A stretch of 64,000 nucleotides of DNA from Thinopyrum elongatum (taxonomy: Eukaryota; Streptophyta; Magnoliopsida; Poales; Poaceae). The translations under genes and the position numbers were made by a program. Below the pieces are notes generated by a model, which saw nothing but the letters and a program-made list of their open reading frames with translations, did no database searches and had not been told where the DNA came from. Shown here piece after piece: positions 21,092 through 31,514 of the stretch. The stretch is from NCBI GenBank assembly GCA_011799875.1, contig CM022302.1, positions 518,687,229 through 518,751,228 of the forward strand, read 5' to 3'. Position 1 is the first letter of the stretch, and the number at the start of each line of letters is the position of its first letter.

Positions 21092-22308
21092 ATGGATATC
21101 TCTGTTCAGGAGGAGGAGGATGAACTTGATTTTTGTGTTGTTGCAATGGCATATTATCTTTAAAACAAAGAGAGGGTGCCATATGGACCTAGAAGAGCAC
21201 CAATGATGACAGGATTGCAGTGGGTGGAAGAGAAAGAGAAGCAACCACAAGTATTCTACTCCATGTTCAGGATGCGGAGGTCAGTGTTTTTCGCACTACA
21301 TGACACTTTAGTTGAGAAGTACGGTCTGATTTCAACTTGCAACATGACAAGCAAAGAAGCATTAGCACAATTCTTGTGGACTTTGGGGTCACGCCAGACC
21401 ACCGACAATGTTGCAGATCGATTTGAACATAGTCGGTCTACCATTAACAAGAAGTTTAAAGAGGTTTTGTTGTGTGTGTACCGTATGGCCGGTGATTACA
21501 TTCAACCCAAAGATCGATCTTTCACCCAAGTTCATGACTCTCTTAAAAAAGATAGATTTTGGCCACACTTCAAGGATGCCATTGGGGCAATCGATGGAAC
21601 ACACATTGAATGTGTTGTTCCTACAAGTGAGCAACCCAAGTATCGCAACAGGAAAGGTTCGACAACTCAGAATGTCATGGCAATTTGCGATTTTGACATG
21701 AGATTTACGTTTGTTGTTGCTGGATGGCCTAGATCTGTGCATAACACACGTGTATTGAATGATGCACAAGTTGAATATTCCTACTTCCCACACCCTCCGG
21801 ACGGTAATAACTTGTACATGCGTTCTTGTGCTCTAATGTTTTGCGTTAACTAATTGGTTTTGGTTTTTTTATCATCAATGCAGGCAAATACTATCTTGTT
21901 GACTCTGGATATCCAAACAGAGTTGGATATCTAGCACCATACAAAGGATAGCGCTACCATGTACCTGATTTCCAACAAGTGCCACCGCAAGGGAGAAATG
22001 AGACCTTCAATCATCTACATTCATCACTACGGAATGTCATCGAACGATCGTTCGGTGTTATGAAGATGAAATGGCGAATCCTCCTCGGCATCACACGATA
22101 CAAACCTGCTACGCAAACAAAGATCATTACCGCATGCGCGTGTCTTCATAACTTCATCCGTGAGACCAAACTAAGAGATCAACACTTTGACATGGTTGAG
22201 AATGGATCTTATGCTCATGAGGAGAGCCTTTCTCATCACTTTGCCCCCATCGATGATGGTACTATGGGTTCCATTCGTGATGCTATTGCTGCAAGTGTCT
22301 TCCCTTGA
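21092..22308 (+). pseudogene. Harbinger DDE transposase, inactivated
   Basis: Exon 21,092-21,803 and exon 21,884-22,308 join at G|GTAATA and atgcag|GC in frame. The protein matches DDE_Tnp_4 (PF13359 type) nucleases: first acid in AIGAIDGTHIECVV, second in the AGWPRSVHNTRVLND segment, third in NVIERSFGVMKMKWRIL. The residue after VH is Asp in most relatives but Asn here (AAC, 21,743-21,745). Two in-frame stops are also present: TAA at 21,161-21,163 and TAG at 21,949-21,951 (KG*RYHVPDF, normally Gln). Each lesion is one transition from the expected codon. The enzyme would cut and paste the element; this copy cannot. Confidence 0.88.
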
Positions 22309-22929
22309 TGGTTAGCTGTAGGGTCTATGCTTTTGTTGGGAGAATCATGTAATAATTTCAAGATCTTTTATATTCATGTCTTCTTCTCACGTACTCGTAC
22401 TCGTACTTGAGATAATGATGCATGTATGATGTGAGATAATGATGCATGTATGATATTCGTATGCCAGGCAATGATCTTTATTATGCTTGATTGTACCATA
22501 TTGTGGTGTTTCGAAGTCGAATTTATGTTCATTTGAGCAGTAAAATGATAAAAATAACACGATATCATTTAATCAGGACAATCATATAGTCCAAGGGCGT
22601 TGCAGACTTTTCATTGACCATACAACAGATAAGCTGAAAAACAGACACTGAAAAGAACTGGCTAACTTATTATCTGAAGCTTATTTCCACATGAGTTTAT
22701 CTAGAGTTTATTTTCACAGGAGCTTATTTCCACAGCATAGCTCAAATGAACTGGCCTTTAGACGACGCTCCAACAAAAAAAACAAAGTAAACGGGCCGGT
22801 CCATGCCTTACACAGCCGAATCAAAGACAAAGCGCCCAACACGAATCTACAGGCAACACAGAGATCGAACGGCTGGCCGGTCGACTGAGACTCAGTCGAC
22901 TGATTTTTAGCAGCTTCGTTAAAATAAAA

Positions 22930-23520
22930 CAACGGACCGCATGTACCCGCACCGTATCGATCCGGTTAAGCCAACCCCTGAGTCTGCTCGGTCGGCCCAT
23001 CCTACCGCTCGGCCACACGAGACACAGCCGCGCAGCGCAGGAGGCCTTAGGCGCTGTGCCTTTCCCGGCGATCGCCGGCGACGACCCGCCCCGACCTGCA
23101 CCCGGGCAGCGGGGCGCTGCTCCTGCCCTTCCGCTTCCCCGTGTCCTTCGTGTGGAAGATCGCAGGGACAGAGCGGCCGAGCGGGGCTGGTTCGGAGCTG
23201 GATTCGCGCGCTCGTTTGAATCTCAGCGCCTGCATTCGCGCACCATCCACTCGTCGGCTCCAGCAACTGCTTCCGATCGAGGCGACCCACGCTCGAGGAA
23301 TCCTCTCCAGCCAAAATGGCGCCAGGCTCGGATGCTCCACGGTAACCACGCTACTCACGACGGCGGCCTGCTCAGCTCAGTTGCCTGCTTCTGCATTCGG
23401 GGTCGGGCGCCCTGCAGGTGTTCGGTGAATTGCCACGCTAGGGAGATTGCGCCGTTAAGAGTTGGGTTGCGGATCCAGGGTATGTTTCCTCTCGACCTGA
23501 CCAGTGATTGCTATTAGGAT
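22930..23520 (+). other. Conserved GC-rich block 3' of PGG gene 1
   Basis: This block is repeated at 51,725-52,300. It is GC-rich, exon-like and lies downstream of the minus-strand PGG gene. On the plus strand it contains ATGGCGCCAGGCTCGGATGC followed closely by a possible donor, and a second donor-like site (GGTATGTTTCCTCTCGAC) kept in both copies at about 23,478 and 52,230. The reading frames differ between copies because of indels and the ATG is not kept in copy 2, so coding is unlikely. It could be a relict first exon or promoter of another transcript. The next stretch to 23,975 (to 52,671 in copy 2) shows no gene. Confidence 0.4.
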
Positions 23521-23975
23521 TCCACAATGCTTCAGACTGTACCTAGTGACATACTAAAGCATGTTTCAGTTGCAATAAATGGTTCACTTTCCTGAATACA
23601 AATGCAATTGCAGTTCATGCACTCCCCATTCAAGTTCTTATGAGATAGAAAGTACACATCGGGTCAGGAAATGTCACCTACCATGCATATTCATTGGATT
23701 AAGATACAGACAGACCTGCCCAGTGAGTCGACGAACAATGTAGGCATGCTCAAACTGGGATGCAGGTTTATCCGAATATCCGATTACATCAACTAGACTA
23801 GGAATCTAAAAATAGGGAGAGCTAGCTAGAGCAGAGAGATTGGACAGAGCTAAGATGACTACAGATCTAAAGACGGGGAGAAACAGGTAGATGATCAATC
23901 GCCCCGAATTTTGGATTACTTTGTGGACTGCCCTCACGTTAGTGGAGCTACACCACACACCACACTGACAATGAA

Positions 23976-26952
23976 TCACGCTGGAGGATTTCCGTGGCCA
24001 CTCTGGGGCCTCTCACGGCGACGTTCAGACCATGTCGAAAGCTTCATGTGGATTGCAAAGTAGCCCAGCACGGCAATGATGAGCAAGACCACATACACAG
24101 ACGTCTTCCACCCCCTGTTGGAGCCGGCTGCATAGGCCACTAGGAGAGCAAACAGATCCAGTCTGATCGTCCAAGTCATCACCTTCAGCGTCCATTTCTC
24201 CCATTCTCCTTCCTCCTTCTTTGGAAGCCATTGCGGTAGCAACATGATGATGACAACGATTGAAGCCACAAAGGAGATGGAGTTACTGTAGAAGAAGATG
24301 AGGTACCGGGGCCTCCTGTTGTCGTGCATCACCGGGTTGCCCGCCTCGTACCTGTTGATGTTGCTCTGCCACGCTCCGCCGGGCGGTTCCAGGCCGGCCT
24401 GGTAGGCTACGCTCGCCACCAAGATGCCTAGCAGCATCAGGTATTTGCGCTTTGCGTGCTTCTTCCTTTCTTCTTCTTCGTCCTTCTGTTTAATGGGTAG
24501 GGATGACACTTCAGAATTGCTATTTCTCTTCAAAAATACTAGCAGCAGTCCGACTGCAACAAGGATGACCACGGCCACCAACACGAAGACGTAGATGGAT
24601 GTCTTGAGGTGTTGGGTGCTTCCGGCGGCATAGGCTCCCATCAAACAAAACAAGCCCGCCGCTGTACAAACAGATAACGCATTGCTCCGTATGGCTGGCC
24701 TGTACAGATTGGGGTTCACCAGGAGGATGATGAGGGCGATGGACAACATGAAGCTTATGGAGTTGCAGTAGAAGAAGGTATTGTAGCGGCGTGGGTAGTT
24801 GTCCAAGAGGACCGGGTCGCCAGCGTGGTGCCGACCGAGCTTGTCGTCCTGGAGCAGGAAGCCGTCGGGAGGGGTGAGGCCGGCTTGGTAGGTGATGGTC
24901 GCTGCCAGGATTGCGAAGAGGAGCAACCGTTTGCGCCTCTTCTCCAGCAACTGATCTTCTTGATAATTGTCTTTCTTGTCCTTGTGGTCCAGCGTGAAGA
25001 AGACAATGTGGATCACCACATAGATCAGGACTGCCCCTGCCAAAGCCATGGCGTAAATGGATTTGTTCACGTCCCGACAGCTCCCGGCGGCATAGGCGCC
25101 GATGAGGCCAAACAGGTCGAGTATCATGGCTGCCTCCAGAGCGTGGTGCTTGACCAGCTTCTCCTTCTGGACAAGGACGATGGCCACCAACGACGCCACG
25201 AACGCAACCGAGTTGCAGTAGTAGAACGCCCTGTACCTTGCAATGTTCGTTGTGAGGAGAATCGGGTCGCCAGCCGTGTGCCCGTCGCTGTTATCCTGCC
25301 AAAGGCCACCCGGCGGGTTCAACCCCGCTGTGTAGGTGATGGTGGCGGCAAGAGTGCCGAGCAGTAGAACAAGAGAGCGAGCCTTGTCCAGAGCCTCCCT
25401 ATCACTGCATTTCAGAAGGAGTTCAGTTGCAGAGAATGAAGAAACAGAGTTCAGTTTCAGAGAAAGAAGAAACATAGTTCAGTTTTCAGAGAAAGAAAAA
25501 ACAGTGCTCTGTACCTCACATTATCATCAGTGTGCTGATTTTCATCAGTTTGTTGTGCTGGACTGGAACAAGAAGGCAAACAGAGTTCAGTTGCAAAGAA
25601 GGAAGAAGCAGGGTTCAGTTTACTGAGAAAGAAAGAAACAGTGCTCTGTACCTGACATTATTCTCATCAGGTTGTTTGGCTTGACTGAAACAACAAGAAA
25701 ACAATTTTGATGCTGAACTGCAGAAGCCATGGAGCAGGATGTAGGCCAGAACGGCGCCAACGAGGGACACCACGTAGACGGTGGTGTCGGTCTCCCTGCA
25801 GCTGCCTGCGGCGTACGAGCCGACGAGGCCGACCAGCGCGACGACAATGCACCCGTAGAGCACGCGAGACCGTGCCGTGTTCTCGCGGAGCTTCTTGCCG
25901 TCGATGATGAGCAGCATGGTGATGAACAGGGACGCCACAAACGCTGTGGTGTTGCAGAGCAGGAACACCGTCAGGCGCAGGCCGTGTTTGTCCCTGAGAA
26001 TGGCGTCACCTGGGTGGTGGCTGCCCCCGGTGGTGTCCCAGAAGCCACCCGGCATGTTCAGCCCGGCGACGTATGTGATGCTCACGGCGAAAGTCGCAAG
26101 AAGCATCAGGACCTTGCAGAGCCTTTCTTTGGCTTTCAGCTTCTTCCGGGCCTGTTTTTCTTGGGCGTTTTTCCTTTCTTGGGCGTCCACATCGGGGTCA
26201 GAGTTGGGGACGGGGGCGGGAATCGCGTTGGTGCCGAAGTCGAGAGTGGTGGTCGGCATGGTGCCACCTGAGCCAGCGCCGTTGCTGCGGTTGGGCATGG
26301 TCATCGTGCTGCCAGAGCCGGGGCCGGAGGTTATATTGGTTGTCGGTGCGCTGCCGGAACCGGAGCCGTTGCTGCGGTTGACGTCGGTGCTGGGGTCCGA
26401 GCTGTTGTCTGGGCACCACCAGTCCATCATCTTGAGAACGGCGACGTACAGGAAGACGGCGGCCACCAGCACCGCGGAGTAGACGATGGAGATCTTGTCC
26501 TGGCAGGTGCCGGCGCCGTACGCGCCCATGAGGCTGAGCAGGTCCAGCACCATGACCAGCCGGAGGGGCACGACGACCCAGCGGCTGTCCTTCCCCCTCT
26601 TGTCGTGGCGGACGGCGAGGACGAGGATGAGGACGATGACCACAAGCGACGCGGCGAAGGCGGTGGCGTTGCAGTAGAAGAAGGCGAGGTAGCGGCGGTA
26701 CTGGGTTCCGCGGATGATGGGGTCGCCGGCGGGCTGGCCGTCTTGGGCGGTCTGCCAGACGCCTCCCGGCGGGCTGAAGCCAGCGGCGTACGTGACGCTG
26801 ACCACCAGGGCGGCCAGCAGCAGGAGGTACTTCCGCAGGCTGTACTCCCATGGCTGCACCGGCGGCTTTGCCGGCTGGCCGGGCTGATCCATGGGCGCTG
26901 CCGGCTGCACCTGCACGGCGGAGACGCCACCACACTCCATTCTCTCACTCAA
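23976..26952 (-). CDS. Five-unit PGG-domain membrane protein, copy 1
   Basis: Exon 1 is 26,952-25,652 and exon 2 is 25,404-23,976. AATGTCAG|GTACAG and gaaatgcag|TGATAGG join in frame (AG plus T gives Ser), predicting 909 residues. Five units resemble the PGG domain (PF13962). Each has a helix, a PPGG-type turn (near residues 63, 298, 463, 610, 773), then CN(S/A/T) and further membrane helices ending in AYAAGS/T. Unit 4 reads PPDG. About 20 membrane segments are likely. Linkers differ: a G/S/N/T-rich one between units 1 and 2 and a K/E-rich one before unit 5. No ankyrin repeats and no signal peptide are seen. PGG domains usually follow ankyrin repeats in plant ACD6-type plasma-membrane proteins linked to defence; the role of an ankyrin-free protein is unknown. 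Two Met codons (1 and 5) could start it. Confidence 0.85.
25515..25562 (-). other. Possible 48-nt cassette exon in the PGG gene 1 intron
   Basis: Within the 247-bp intron, the segment after ttcttgttccag and before GTACAGAG is a diverged copy of the 3' end of exon 1 together with its donor. It is exactly 48 nt and phase-symmetric (2 to 2). Including it would add 16 residues (about PAQQTDENQHTDDNV) without shifting the frame. The equivalent intron in copy 2 is 152 bp and lacks it. Confidence 0.5.
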
Positions 26953-27027
26953 CAGCTGCGTGTGGTTCCCTTCCTGTTCTTAATTATTGTGATTGTGATG
27001 CAGACTGGTGAATGGTTTCGTCGTGAT

Positions 27028-27034
27028 TATATAA
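27028..27034 (-). promoter_or_regulatory. TATA box of PGG gene 1
   Basis: On the minus strand TATATAA stands about 76 bp upstream of the ATG at 26,952. The matching position in copy 2 (about 55,693) reads TTCTATAATC, a weaker match. Confidence 0.5.
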
Positions 27035-27359
27035 CGACTTGACTCGGCGCGTGCGCGTCGTCGGGACGAAGGTGCCTGGCCTGAGCCTCTGCGCCCTGCA
27101 CAGCGACTCCCACATGCGGACCGACGGACGTCAGCGGTCCTCGGAGAAAGTGAAGCAAAGCAACCAAGTCTTCTCCGGTCAAATAAACTAAGCTATTCTA
27201 GCCTAGCTTTTTAAGATGAAGCCGATCGGAAACATCGTGCTGACCACGCGTCTTGGTGTAGATGAGTAGATCATCGTTGGACTTGGACAGATGCTGTTCG
27301 GCCTGGTCATGATTCTCTTTGTTTTTACTACGACAGCCTTCCTAGGTGTTAGTACTTGG

Positions 27360-27720
27360 ATATTTTCTCCGTACGTGTGTTCTTTGGATCCTCCATCTCT
27401 TTTCTCCTTATTATAGATATACAATCCAGGTCTTTCTGGCCGTGGCGGGGGTCCATTGCCGCCTTGCCGGCCGCGCCGCACTCTGGCACTTTCTCTCTTT
27501 TCTTTTCTTAATCATTGTGATGCAGAATGGCGAATGCCATGGCAGCGACAGGTGAAAAAAATCTAGAGTGGTGCGATTGTATACTACGTACAGTATATGA
27601 AAAAGACTTGGCTCGGCGCGTGTCGTCGGGAGAAGCTGCCGAGCCTCTGGGGCCTGCATGCTCTGTCATCAAAGTCTGACAGAGTCGTCGAGGAAGGGAA
27701 GAAGCAACAAGCCAACGAGC
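27360..27720 (-). repeat. Extra copy of the PGG upstream region without a gene
   Basis: Sequence near 27,505-27,650 (cttaatcattgtgatgcag, then aatggcgaatg, and later acttggctcggcgcgtgtcg) repeats the leader and upstream region of PGG gene 1 at about 26,980-27,110. The preceding part (ccgtacgtgtgttctttgga, ggtctttctggccgtggcgg) recurs at 63,845-63,930. No PGG coding sequence adjoins it. It is a remnant of another tandem unit. Confidence 0.75.
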
Positions 27721-28098
27721 AAGTCGTCCTCGGGTCAAGTAGGGGCGCTGTAGTTGAATGCATGTTCTATATCTAGGAAAAAACCATTTGCATCCGACAG
27801 AGTCGGCTGTGACGAGATATGTGGTCATGTTGAGTACGTTAGTGCAATTCGTCATGATATTGCGTCGACTGAGCATCCTATGCAGACAATCTTCCTCGAC
27901 CAGTTGATCAATCTATGAAAGAACACGGTTCGGCCCTGTTGTCGTACTTTCATGTGGCACTAAGGCCCGCTAAGTTGACATCTGCAGAACTGGCCGCGTC
28001 TGGTTCGGCCCAACACAAGCAAAGCGTGCGTGGTGCGCAGTCTAGTGGGTCGACTGACTATTGGAGTTGTGGCAGCACGCACTTGCCCTTTCCAATAG
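27721..28098. other. No gene recognised
   Basis: Mixed single-copy-looking sequence runs from the PGG upstream remnant to the Mutator-like element. I see no splice-bounded coding segment and no repeat. Confidence 0.4.
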
Positions 28099-29454
28099 GG
28101 GCAATGATAGGCGCCGGCGCGCCGGCCCAAATTTGGGCCGGTCGACACGCCACCGCACGATTAGGCTTTTTTAAACCATACGATGCGGTTCCTTCGACCA
28201 CCTCACTGCAAAAAACAAAAGCAGAGAAAAAAAAGAAGGGGGAGAGAGACCAGTGCCGTCCCCGGCTCGCCGCTTCCAAATCTCAAAAGTGGTCTTTGCC
28301 CTGCCATCGGGGCCGTGGCCGACGAGCACCGGCGAAGTCCCCCGCTCGTGGCCGCCGGGATTGCAACACGACCGCCGGTGGGTCCCAGCGCGTGGTCACC
28401 GTGGATGCAGCTCTGACGCCAGCCGGTTTCAGCACATGGTCGCCATGGTTGCAACATCCTCGTGTCCTCGGCTCCGGCTCACCGCCATCGTCACCTAGCA
28501 CCGCCGGCTTCCAGCAAAACAAAAAAGCTATGGTGGTTAGTTGAAGCAAAAAAAATGGCTGGTTCTAGCCAAAAAGAACACTGGTTCCAGCAAAATCCCA
28601 CAAATAGCAAAACTCAAAAGACGGTTCCAGCAAAAATACCACAAACAGCAAACTCCAATAAATTTGATTGTAGCAAATCAAACAACAGGTTCCAGCAACA
28701 CTTTACTCCGGTTGCAGCAAAACGAGACTTCCGTTCCAGCTCGCCACCATACTGGTTCCAGCACCGGCGGCCCCCGCGGATTGCAGCTCCGCCTGCTCGA
28801 TGCGGCTTGCCCAAACGTCGATTGCAGCTCCGTCTGCTCGATGAAGCTTGCCCAAATGTCGATTGCACCTCCGCCACAAGTGGTTGAAGCTCCGGTAGCA
28901 GCCGGTTGTAGCTCGCCCGTCGGCGCGGCGCCGTCAGATGCAGCTCAACCCATCGTCGGTTGTAGCTCCTCCGTCCACCGGATGCAGCTTCCGGCATGCC
29001 CGGTTGCAGCTCCCGGCGTGCCGGTTGCAGGTCCACCGTCCGCCGTCCGTGGTCCATCCCTGGGACGAGAGGGAGCGTCGGGGAGCTGGAAGGACGCCGA
29101 CGTACCTATGGGGAAAAAGGGGGAAAAGCTCGCCGGATAGGGAGAAATAGCAGCAGAGGGAACTCTCTGGTGGTGGCGGGGCTCGCCGGAGCTAGGATCC
29201 GACGGCGCGAGGCAGAGTTGAGGCAGGTGATGCGCGAGCGGAAAGCAAGAGCTGAGGGTAAGCGATGCGCGAGTGGAGAGGACGAGCTTCAGGATTTGTG
29301 TGGACGAGAGAAAGCGGTGCTGGTCTGCTGGAGTTAGTGGAGATAAGGACGCGGTGGTGCCGTACGGTGGGCCTCTGCTTGTTATGTATGTGCACGAGTA
29401 CAGCGGCGTGACCGGCCAAAAGTTCGGACGGCGCGCCGCCCACAAACGTTTACC
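28099..29454. mobile_element. Non-autonomous Mutator-like element (MULE)
   Basis: A 1,356-bp block is flanked by an exact 9-bp direct duplication TTCCAATAG (28,090-28,098 and 29,455-29,463), the Mutator signature. Long GC-rich inverted ends share GGCGCGCCG and (T)TTGGGCCGGTC / TTTGGCCGGTC. The inside has no transposase. It has about 20 degenerate words of the form GGTTCCAGCAAAA (28,550-28,760) grading into GATTGCAGCTCC-type words (28,780-29,040), and a GC-rich gene-like segment (29,040-29,330). The latter may be captured sequence (Pack-MULE type), but I cannot name a source. Confidence 0.82.
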
Positions 29455-29729
29455 TTCCAATAGTTGCCAAACGTACTTTTCTAAAAAAAGGGTGGCCAAG
29501 CGTAGTTCTAGTTCCCTCAGAGCATCTAGAACGGACTAGGCAAATTCGGGTGCTGACCAGTCACTCCTCACATTCGTGTATCTCATATTCGATCTTCTAT
29601 ATTCATACTAAAACATGCAACGTCGATCAAACTACGTAGATCATTAAACGGACATAAGCAAGCACAATACGTTCACCAAAAGACCACCAAAGTTCACATA
29701 AACGACGAAAAACTTTAAACTACATCTAA

Positions 29730-30112
29730 ATACTTGAAATTAAGTTGAAGAAAGTGGATCTTTGCCACTTCCTCGCCGGCCCTTTCCCCTTCCAGTCGCC
29801 GGCGGAGATGTAGACGTTGGCAGCTGGTGGAGGATCGTCCGACGAGGCGCCGTGGTCGTCGCTGTCGTCGGGAAGGAGACGATGATGAGCCCTTTGAGCC
29901 GCCGGATCCCCCGGTCCTGCTGCCGCTTGAGCTTCGCCAGCCGAGCCACCTCCGCCGCCTTCTCCGCCTCACGCTCGGACTACTCGATGGCAAGCCGGAG
30001 AGCCTTCGGGTTCTTCCGGCGGAGCCGCCGAGCGTCCGTCTTCGCCGTCGTAAGCGACCGAGAGTAGACCCACGCGAGGAGCCGCTCGTCTTGGTCGGGC
30101 TCCGCCGGTAAC
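29730..30112 (-). pseudogene. C-terminal half of the Harbinger-like element ORF
   Basis: In the minus direction this half reads DQDERLLAWVYSRSL, KNPKALRLAIE, a TAG, SEREAEKAAEVARLAKLKRQ, QDRGIRRLKGLIIVS. The frame then slips by one base, after which a shifted frame shows an acidic stretch and a GDWKGKGPARKWQ tail. The basic helical core suggests nucleic-acid binding. I have seen similar proteins annotated as hypothetical in cereal genomes, but I know no function. Its N-terminal half lies at 40,584-40,967, 10.5 kb away. Confidence 0.5.
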
Positions 30113-31514
30113 TGCTACTTGTGAGCTGCGCTGGGATTTAGAGTGAAGCAATATAGTAGCGGAGAAGTATTTCCCTCAGTGAGAACCAAGGTTATCGAAC
30201 CAATAGGAGAACCACGCAAATTCTTGTCATCAGCACCTACACACACAAAAGCAAATACTGGCACCCAACACGGGCAAGAGGGTTGTCAATCCCCTTGAAC
30301 TCGTTACTTGCAAGGATTAAATCTGGTAGTGGTAGATAGATAAAATAAAAGTAAAATAAAAAGAGTAAAATTGCAGCAAGGTATTTTTGGTTTTAGTAAT
30401 ATGATTAAAGTAGACCGAGGGGGCATAGTTTTCACTAGAGGCTTCTCTCTCGAAATAATATCATACGATGGGTAGACAAATTCCTGTTGGGCAATTGATA
30501 GAAAAGCAAATAGTTATGATGTTATTCATGGCAATGATCACATATATAGGCATCACGTCCGTGACAAGTAGACTGACTCCTGCGTGCATCTACTACTATT
30601 ACTTCAGCAATCGACCTTTATGCAACATGCATCTATGGTATTAAATTCATGACAAACAGAGTCACGCTTTAAGCAAGATGGCATGATATAGACAAAGTAA
30701 ACTCAAGCAATATGAATAAACCCCATCGTTTTATCCTTAGTGGCAACAATACAAATACGTGTCTCGCTTCCCCTTCTGTCATGAGGTGAGGACACTGTAA
30801 GATTGAACTCATTACAAAACACCTCTCCCATTGAAGATAAATCAATCTAGTTGGCTAAACCAAACGGATAGATCGGAGGGAAATACAAAGCTATCATTTC
30901 AATGAATAATCTGATCATAAACCCATAATTCATCGGATACCAACAAACACACCGCAAAAGAAGATTACATCGGATATAACTCCAAGAAGATCGAGGAGAA
31001 CGTTGTATTGAAGATCAAAGAGAGAGAATAAGTCATCTAGCTACTAGCTATGTACCCGTAGGTCTGTGATGAACTACTCATAGATCATCGGTAGGGCAGT
31101 AAGGTTGATGTACGTAGAAGCCATACGTGATCGAGTCCCCCTTCGACAGAGTATCGGAAAAGGCCTCCAGCTGGGATCGCAGAAGAACAGAAGCATGCGG
31201 TGGCGGAAAATTGTTTCGGGTAGCACTCTGAGGATTTTCCAATATTTGATAATTTATAGAAGTGGAATTAGGTCAGACGTAGCCATGTGGGGCCCACAAG
31301 GTAATAGGGCGTGCCTACCCCCCCAGACGTGTCATGTTACCTTGTCGTCTTCTCGTTTGTCGTTTGTTCTCATCCGAAGCTTGTAGGGTCTCTTTTGTCC
31401 AGAAAAAATCGTCAAAAAGTTTCGTAGCGTTTGGGCTCCGTTTGGTATCGATTTTCTGGAAAACCAAAAACAAGCAGAAAACAACTGGCACTAGGCATTG
31501 GGTTAATAGGTTAG

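Larger units (their letters stand above)
18916..22757 (+). mobile_element. PIF/Harbinger DNA transposon with both ends
   Basis: Terminal inverted repeats GGGCCAGTTCTTTTG (18,916) and its complement CAAATGAACTGGCCT (ending 22,757) match at 13 of 15 bases. TTA is duplicated on both sides (18,913-18,915 and 22,758-22,760), the standard target duplication of this superfamily. Inside are the two expected genes in the same direction: a Myb/SANT-like ORF1 and a DDE transposase. The left end folds on itself (18,919-18,981). The transposase is broken, so movement would need another source of enzyme. Confidence 0.93.
22930..27315. repeat. Segmental duplication, unit 1 (PGG gene locus)
   Basis: The block is directly repeated at about 51,725-55,960. 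Homology runs through a 3' block (ggaccgcatgtacccgcacc here, ggccgcatgttatcacccgc there), the whole two-exon gene, its intron and about 350 bp upstream (ggtcaaataaactaagctat versus ggtcaaataaagtaagctat, then cattctagcctagctttt-type sequence). Copies differ by many substitutions and several indels, so the duplication is not recent. Confidence 0.9.

Noticed and set aside
24825..25367. Plus-strand ORF of 180 codons inside the PGG gene
   Set aside because: It is the complement of the PGG coding exon. The minus frame has domains, hydrophobic periodicity and splice sites, and the plus frame has none.
25616..25664. Reading PGG exon 1 and exon 2 as two separate genes
   Set aside because: Both copies have matching donors and acceptors that join in phase, and the short tail after the donor (YRALFLSF) is not conserved in copy 2.
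26198..26935. Minus-strand 245-codon Arg/Pro-rich ORF
   Set aside because: Out-of-frame shadow of PGG exon 1, caused by high GC. It has no domain and is not kept in copy 2.
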